The notes beneath the pieces are model-generated. The model saw only the letters and a program-made list of their open reading frames with translations, did not search any database and was not told the origin of the DNA. The translations under genes were made by a program, and so were the position numbers. From Buddleja alternifolia (lineage: Eukaryota > Streptophyta > Magnoliopsida > Lamiales > Scrophulariaceae), in contig CM033393.1 in the NCBI GenBank assembly GCA_019426215.1, forward strand, positions 10,822,046 through 10,886,045: DNA of 64,000 nucleotides, in the 5' to 3' direction. Shown in pieces: positions 58,082 through 64,000 of the stretch (the first letter of the stretch is position 1; every line of letters starts with the position of its first letter).

Positions 58082-58730
58082 AGGGGGACACCATAAATAT
58101 TCAGCCCGACAAACTCGGGTTGACAGTCATAATTCTGAGCCATACAATGTCTTTCTAGCTCCATAAAAGAGGGGAGAGCCATAACTTGTGACAGTTTGGA
58201 TTCAAATCCCGGACCTCTCACATAAAGTGGAAGGTAGATATCACTAGATCAACAAGTCTCGGGTACAATATTTGGTACTTGAAATAAAGGAATTCAAAAC
58301 TACCACCAAATCCACTAGTTGACCAACTATTCAGAATTCAAATGACAAAACTAATAAAGGCCTAAAACAAAGCAACTAAATCACTTAATTGGCCGGAATA
58401 GCCAAACAACTTTATCAGATAAAATCCTCCTACCATGCAGGGTTCTTTCTCTCACGCCTTGGCCCATACCTCCTACCATGCAGGGTTTTTTCTTTCACTC
58501 CTTGACCTCGGTTTTGGGCCATTAATCACTTTAGGTCCACTATCTTGTATAACTTGATGGAGCTATTGGACGGGCTCCATAACAACGAATGTGCCATCTG
58601 ACTGTCTCTGTGTTTCATATGTTCTCTTGTAATTGAAGAATTTCATAAAAGTACTATCAATGGTATCCCCAAGCCTATTTCTTGTATACAGAAATTCGAA
58701 TAAGTTGATGATAAATACTTGGTAACAATA
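58082..58730. other. Flank of element C, probably old gypsy leader; no gene
   Basis: Should continue the gypsy leader interrupted at 42084. A minus-strand open stretch at 58221-58090 is short and unsupported. It includes a 43-bp tandem duplication at 58426-58511 (CCTCCTACCATGCAGGG twice). Confidence 0.4.
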
Positions 58731-58732
58731 CA

Positions 58733-59292
58733 TTTTTGGTCCAACAAAACACTTAGATGTGTACTATTGGTCCCAAATTTTACAGGACTTGCACATTGAG
58801 TCCCACAGAATGACGTTTTATTGCATATTATGTCTTGTCTTTAATAAACTGAGGTGGGGACACGACAGGTTGTGGCTTTATGGGGATGGAGATATTTGAC
58901 GATATTTCGGGATGATGGTGTTGGGTCGGGTGAAATTGTTTGCGCGATGAGCGTTGGTTGCAAGAGGCGGACGTTGGCTGTGTTGTGACTCTGGTGGTGA
59001 GGTTGATGGGGAGTGGGTCTGCTGGAGCCTATGGAAAAAAGAGGGAAAAGAAAAAGGGGAAAGAAAAAAAACGAGTTGGAAAAAATATATTTAAAACCGG
59101 GGGAAAATTTGCTACTTTTATATAAGTTAGGGGGGACTTATACAGTTCACTAAAGTTGATTAATGATTTTCGTCAATTTTTTAACGGCGATGATTATATG
59201 TGCAGCTGAAGGTCATCATATAGGGACTCTATGTGCAAGTCCCGTACAATTTGGAACCGATAGTGTACACCGAGCTAATTTATGGGACAAAA
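58733..59292. mobile_element. Small TIR element, class unknown
   Basis: The left end (TTTTTGGTCC, then GGACTTGCACATTGAGTCCC) is matched in reverse complement by the right end (TTTTTGTCCC, then GGGACTTGCACATAGAGTCC). The repeats are about 100 bp and imperfect. No coding content and no clear target duplication. Confidence 0.5.
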
Positions 59293-60560
59293 ATAAAAAT
59301 TACCTAAATACTTAATTAATGCGTAAAATTCAAACTAAATTATTTTTTTCATGAATATTTTTATTTTTACTAACGTTTTCTATTTTTTTCACAAAATTTA
59401 TTTTGTCTACTTTTTTCTTTCCTTCTAATTTTTTATTATTTAATGTTTTTGCAAAAAAAAGAATTTAATTTTATCTTTTAGATTTATTTTCTATATTTTC
59501 ACATTTTTCTTATAGATTTTTACGATCTTTTTAGTTTTTGTCCAATGGAAATCTTTTATCGGAATTGATTTTCCTTATTTAAATTAAAAATTTAGCTTTT
59601 TTAAAAAAACCATTTTAATGTTTTTCATAATTTTGATATTTTCTTGTATTTTCAAAAGTTTTAATTTATTTATTTTGTTAATGGTTTTTTTTATGTATTT
59701 ATCTAAATATTATATTTATATTATTTTTTAATATACAATTGTTTTTTAATAAATCAGATAAAAAAAAGTGAATTAAAATTTCCAAAAATTTAAATAAACT
59801 AAACAAAATAATTTCAAAATATTTGAGTTTAATCCCCAAATTAAAAGTCCATTTCCTTCCATATGCAAAAATCCCCAAATTGAAGGTTAATTTTCCTTCA
59901 ATTTCAGGAAAATCCCGAAATTCAAGTCAATTTTCCTGCCAAATGTCATTTTTCGACTATTTTTGAACTTTCTGGCAAAATTTGTATTGAAATTGTCATT
60001 TTCTGAAATATAGTGTATCCAAATTGCGAGTAGACCACAATATAATACCGAAAAATCGTACATTCCAACTTGAAGTACCAAACTTACAATTTTGCCTATT
60101 TATATATCATGTATAAAGACCAAATCCCTTTCTCCAAGCAGAACAGCTGTGTGCTTAAGTTTTGACAATAAATTCTACCAAATGCTTTTTGCATATCAGA
60201 AACAAAGGTCAAATGCCTTTCCTCAGCATTGCCAGTTCATAAGCCAACACCGACTGAGTTTACCCTCAAATTCAGATAGAAAGAAGAATTCATCTTTATG
60301 TTCTCATGAGAAACATAATGCCGCATTCATCACCGCAACATGCATTCATTCTCTCTATCTATACATTAATGGATTTGAAGCGAAATTTTGGTTTTTTCCT
60401 AATATTGTAACAAGGATAAGTCTTCCCTCTATGCTGACATTGGAAAGTTGAAGAAAAGCTTAAAAGACTCAACTACATTTTATCGGCGAAACGAGCCAAG
60501 AATCCGCCATTAATGCTGCTTCCTCATGAGCTCTAATTCTTCATGTCTCCTAGTGCTTCT
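59293..60560. other. AT-rich intergenic DNA
   Basis: Homopolymer-rich sequence with no supported gene. It is the upstream flank of the secreted-protein gene. Confidence 0.5.
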
Positions 60561-60566
60561 ATCCAC

Positions 60567-60575
60567 CTATAAGTA
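60567..60575 (+). promoter_or_regulatory. Candidate TATA box of the secreted-protein gene
   Basis: CTATAAGTA, 61 bp ahead of the ATG, a fitting distance for a short plant leader. Confidence 0.45.
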
Positions 60576-60635
60576 ATTGTCATCTGAAGCCATTTCTAGT
60601 CATTAAACTAGAACTACGTACAATTTCAAGTGAAA

Positions 60636-61496
60636 ATGAAGTCTGGAGCTTTTATTTTCATTGCCTTTGTTCTTGTTTACTCAGCTTTGGCGGCGCAAAG
60701 GTCTCAATATGAAGCTAAGGAAGTGCTTCAAAATGATGAAATAAAAGGTATGTTCTAGTTATAAATATAATATTACTATGGAATGTGTATTTTCATGAGT
60801 TTTGATATAAAAACTTCTTGTTTATGGTGTTCTTAATAGTTCGTCCTATATTTAGATATTCGAATTCCTTTGGCATACAAGTCAAGGGGTATTTATACAA
60901 TTTATTTAATTTATCTTAAATGTTTAAAAGCACATGCATTCTACGTGTGAAATTACGTGTGATCTTTACACATGGAACCAAAAATATATAAGAATCTTAC
61001 GAGACTATTTTTACAAATTTGAAAATGACTAAACATGCAATAGGGCACATACTATGGAACTAATATTACCATTTTCCCAATTAATATTTATTTGATCGTA
61101 TTGTGTGAAAAAGACATACATATGCAAATTTCATCTTCTAACTTTATCTTTGATAAATTTATTGATTTTGATAATTTCCTTTTTATCTTCTATACATACA
61201 TGAATTTGAAAGACATAATGCTTAATCTTAATAAAAGGCTTCTCTTATTTTATTATTAATTTATCTTGTGTATGTATATAGGTGATGAACCAAAACATAC
61301 CAACTCCGAGGGTTATTCTGCTGGGTACAGTCACGGTGGTTTCTATGGAGAAGGGAAAATTTGTAAGTGGGGTTGCTGCAGTGAGTCATATGGATGGAGC
61401 CATGGCGGTGGTTACTACGGTTGCACTTGCTGCTTCAGTGCTGCACATGCTAAAGCTTATAAGGAAGCTCAAGCCAAAGAACAAAAGAAGAATTAA
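60636..61496 (+). CDS. Small secreted Gly- and Cys-rich protein, two exons
   Basis: Exon 1 is 60636-60747 and exon 2 is 61282-61496, joined across a 534-nt intron (GTATGT to ATATAG, phase 1), giving 108 residues. The start MKSGAFIFIAFVLVYSALAA is a clear signal peptide with likely cleavage after the Ala pair. The mature part is first charged (RSQYEAKEVLQNDEIKGDEP). It then becomes rich in Gly, Tyr and Ser (SAGYSHGGFYGEGK) with a paired-cysteine arrangement CKWGCC...YGCTCC, and ends in an Ala/Lys helix (AKAYKEAQAKEQKKN). This resembles the plant GRP family of small secreted proteins with C-x2-x-CC and GC-x-CC pairs, but it is diverged. Open frame, good splice sites and a plausible TATA make this the only intact-looking host gene. 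Role unknown: cell wall, defence or signalling are all possible. Confidence 0.8.
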
Positions 61497-61666
61497 TATC
61501 ACCTACAATATAAGACATTTCAGATATATAATTATATATACTATGATAGAACTTCTATCATAGAAGTATATATGAATATATAGTGGTGAAATATTTATGT
61601 GATGGTTCTAGTTGAAAAGGCAGTTACGTAAATCAACCTTTATAATATATATATATATATATATAA

Positions 61667-63258
61667 GGTCAAGATCTAATACATACCTTACATTAGATAA
61701 GATATAAGGCCCAATATATACCATTGGATCCATTAAATCTAACCGTCCAGAAAAGAATCAAAAAACATGTGGGGAAATTGATTTCAATTGAATAAGGGGT
61801 ATAATAGTCAACTGATGCCATTTTTCAAAGCCTACAAACCCACGTCTCTTTCATCTTCTTCTCTCTCATATTCTCATTTCTTCTCTGATCGTCTCTTTCA
61901 TCGTATTCTCTCTCATTTGCTCACTTCTTCTCTGGTGTTTCACTAATTCTCTTCTCTTCTCTTTTTTTTTCTTTCTTTTTTCAATTATAAATCGAAATCA
62001 AATTATCACTCCCATAATTAGGTTGGATGATACTCTGCAAAAGATAAAATTTGCAGCCACAAAAGATTGATGTTATATTATCATAGTACATGATCATCAT
62101 CCAACGAAATTGCATTGAAACTTGATATTAGAGAAATGCAAGCTGAAATTCACGCCACAAAATTCGTATGAATTTGAAAAGTGATCAGAAGAGAGAGAAA
62201 AATAGGCTATTTCTTCGTCTTCCTCTCTTTCTCTCTCTCTATCTCTCTCTCTATATATATATATATATTTATATCTATCTATCTATCTATCTATCTATAT
62301 ATATACAGTATCTTAAAACAGTGTGTGTTTATAACATATTAAAAATATTCAATTATACAGTGTCTTATAAGTCATTATACAGTATGTTACAACACATTAT
62401 ACGGTACATTATAACTCATTATACAGTGTGTGTTTATAATATATTAAAAATATTCAATTATACAGTATCTTATAAGCCATTATACAGTATGTTATAACAC
62501 ATTATACGGTACATTATAACTCATTATACAGTGTGTGTTTATAACATATTAAAAATATTCAATTATACAGTATCTTATAAGCCATTATACAGTATGTTAT
62601 AACACATTATACGTTATATTATAACTCATTATACAGTATGTATTAAAGAAGAAAATTGGATATATTGTATAAATCACTATAGATATATCTCTTTTTGTAT
62701 GTATGTATGTATGTATCTGCAGAAAGAAAGAAAGAGAGATCTCCTATGTGCAATTGAGAAGAGAAGACAAGGCCTCAGTTTTACTTCAGAGGTGTCAACA
62801 GCCTACCATAAATTACTTGTATTTTACCCCCCTTATATATCTACATCTATATCTATATATATATATAATATCTTCTGTATTTTTCTCCTGGGTATATAAC
62901 AAATTTTGGGGGAATCGTTTATTGCTGTGGAATAATTTCCTCTATCTTCATCTTTACAGTAATACGAAGATGAAATTAATGCGATAATGGAGAATAGAGA
63001 GAAAGATACGAAAAAAAAGAAGATAAAAATAGTGCGATAATGGGCGAAGAGATAGAGTGAGAGGAGAGAGAGAGAGTGAGCAGTGAGGATGGTTGAAGAA
63101 GAAGGTTGTTATGTTTTTGACTAAAATGCCCCTGCCAGCATTAAAACAAATTAAATAATTCGAAAAATAGGTTAAATCCAGACCTTGAGATCAAATTGAA
63201 TCTAAGGCCTAGATTGGGTCTTAGATCTTACCTAATATTAAGGTATGTATTTGATCCA

Positions 63259-63263
<5 letters not shown>
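61667..63263. mobile_element. TIR element inserted in a TA microsatellite
   Basis: The left end has TAATACATACCTTACATTAG and then ATAAGGCCCAAT; the right end, in reverse complement, has AAATACATACCTTAATATTA and then TAAGACCCAAT. The outside flanks are TA repeats on both sides (61643-61664, 63264-63300). The preference for TA repeats recalls the Micron and TAFT elements of grasses, but the family is not identified. No coding capacity. Confidence 0.6.
62321..62640 (+). repeat. 105-bp minisatellite inside the TIR element
   Basis: Three copies with an exact 105-bp spacing (GTGTGTGTTT at 62321, 62426, 62531). The unit is made of smaller CATTATACAGTATGTTATAA-like modules. A CTAT microsatellite precedes it (62273-62298). 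Confidence 0.92.
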
Positions 63264-63300
<37 letters not shown>

Positions 63301-63302
<2 letters not shown>

Positions 63303-64000
63303 TGAAATAAAAGTATCTCATTGTTGAATTAAAAGATTGAACTTAAGCTTTGTCTTGTGGTAACGTTTAAGAAGTTCATTAAATTGTTTAAATTTATTAT
63401 AAACACTATTAATTTTGAAAAATTTGCACTTTCGTCCTTTTGACTAATTAGGGATTCATCTCCATTAGGTCACGTAGTGTTACAATCTATGTTAGTAAAA
63501 ACTAGTATTATACCCGTATAATACATATATGTGCGTATAATTGAAAGATACTTAAGTTTTCTCTATGTATTACGAAAGCAATGAATAATACTCGTACTTT
63601 TGAGTTGAATCGTTTAATACACGTATTTTACGTATTCCGTATATTACTCGACAAATAATACTCTAATTATTGGCGATCAAAATATTTTTGTTAATTGAAA
63701 ATTGAAAATTTATCATTAATTTTTATAAACACTAATTGAGTATTATACAATTAAAAACTCTGAACATTAAACATTGATTATTGTCAACTAATGACTCATA
63801 TAAAATAATATTTATATAAATTAAAAGCGAGTACAAGTAATAAATCTTGAAAATTTATATAGAACTAAGCCGTATTTCTGCTCCCGAATAATTAATTTAT
63901 ATCCGTATTATACTTGTATGTCTACGAATCCGTTTATTTCCCATTTCCGTACTTTTTAGCCAAATTTTTCACCGTAACTTTTAATAAAATTTCATAATAT
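63301..64000. other. AT-rich DNA, no gene seen
   Basis: No reading frame or structure can be supported. The segment near 63500 (ACTAGTATTATACCCGTATA) might be the end of a decayed transposon, but nothing confirms it. Confidence 0.4.

Noticed and set aside
42045..58280. ACAATATTTGGTACTT present on both sides of element C (42045 and 58265)
   Set aside because: 16 bp of AT-rich sequence in old transposon DNA can recur by chance; the true target duplication is AGGGG.
60092..60451. 119-residue plus-strand frame upstream of the secreted-protein gene
   Set aside because: Composition is that of random AT-rich DNA, with no motif, no promoter and no splice support.
62168..62497. Plus-strand frame across the 105-bp repeats
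   Set aside because: Made of microsatellite and minisatellite translation only.

Overview
The window is a gene-poor, transposon-dense stretch of plant nuclear DNA, most likely from a eudicot. It holds Ty1/copia, Sirevirus-type and Ty3/gypsy retrotransposons, CACTA and Mutator-like (MULE) DNA transposons, a tRNA-derived SINE, plant mobile domain (PMD) sequences, and plant-type introns and TATA boxes. I see no rRNA, tRNA or CRISPR. The species cannot be named from the sequence.

Layout. Positions 1-1362 hold a decayed PMD gene on the minus strand. Positions 2405-3635 form a near-perfect inverted repeat built from the 5' exon and intron start of an unknown gene. From 4058 to 42084 lies a decayed Ty3/gypsy gag (minus strand) that is split by a CACTA transposon at 4959-41706. 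That CACTA is itself filled with later insertions: a Ty1/copia element with three LTRs (5030-17705, TSD AACTT), a SINE (18580-18773, 14-bp TSD), a small TIR element (18878-19801), a 10-kb MULE (22398-32442, 9-bp TSD GAGAAGTTA) and a Sirevirus-like element B (32636-41387, TSD GGAAT). The MULE carries a PMD gene, a MULE transposase and two divergent paralogous small genes, and has been hit by a short CACTA-type element. A second Sirevirus-like element C (42085-58081, TSD AGGGG) follows and is also hit by a short CACTA-type element (53419-55175, TSD CTT).

The right end (58082-64000) is mostly AT-rich DNA and small TIR elements. It contains the only apparently intact host gene, a two-exon gene for a small secreted glycine- and cysteine-rich protein (60636-61496).

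Most interesting points. Element C has a large third gene downstream of pol, with what look like its own TATA promoter and two short phase-1 introns; element B keeps the start of the same gene. The MULE encodes two diverged copies of a small protein family I do not recognise, transcribed away from each other from a shared intergenic region. The insertion order can be read from target-site duplications and interrupted reading frames: gypsy, then CACTA, then copia A, the MULE and Sirevirus B, with the short CACTA-type elements later than their hosts. Nearly all transposon genes carry stops or frameshifts, so they are annotated as pseudogenes.
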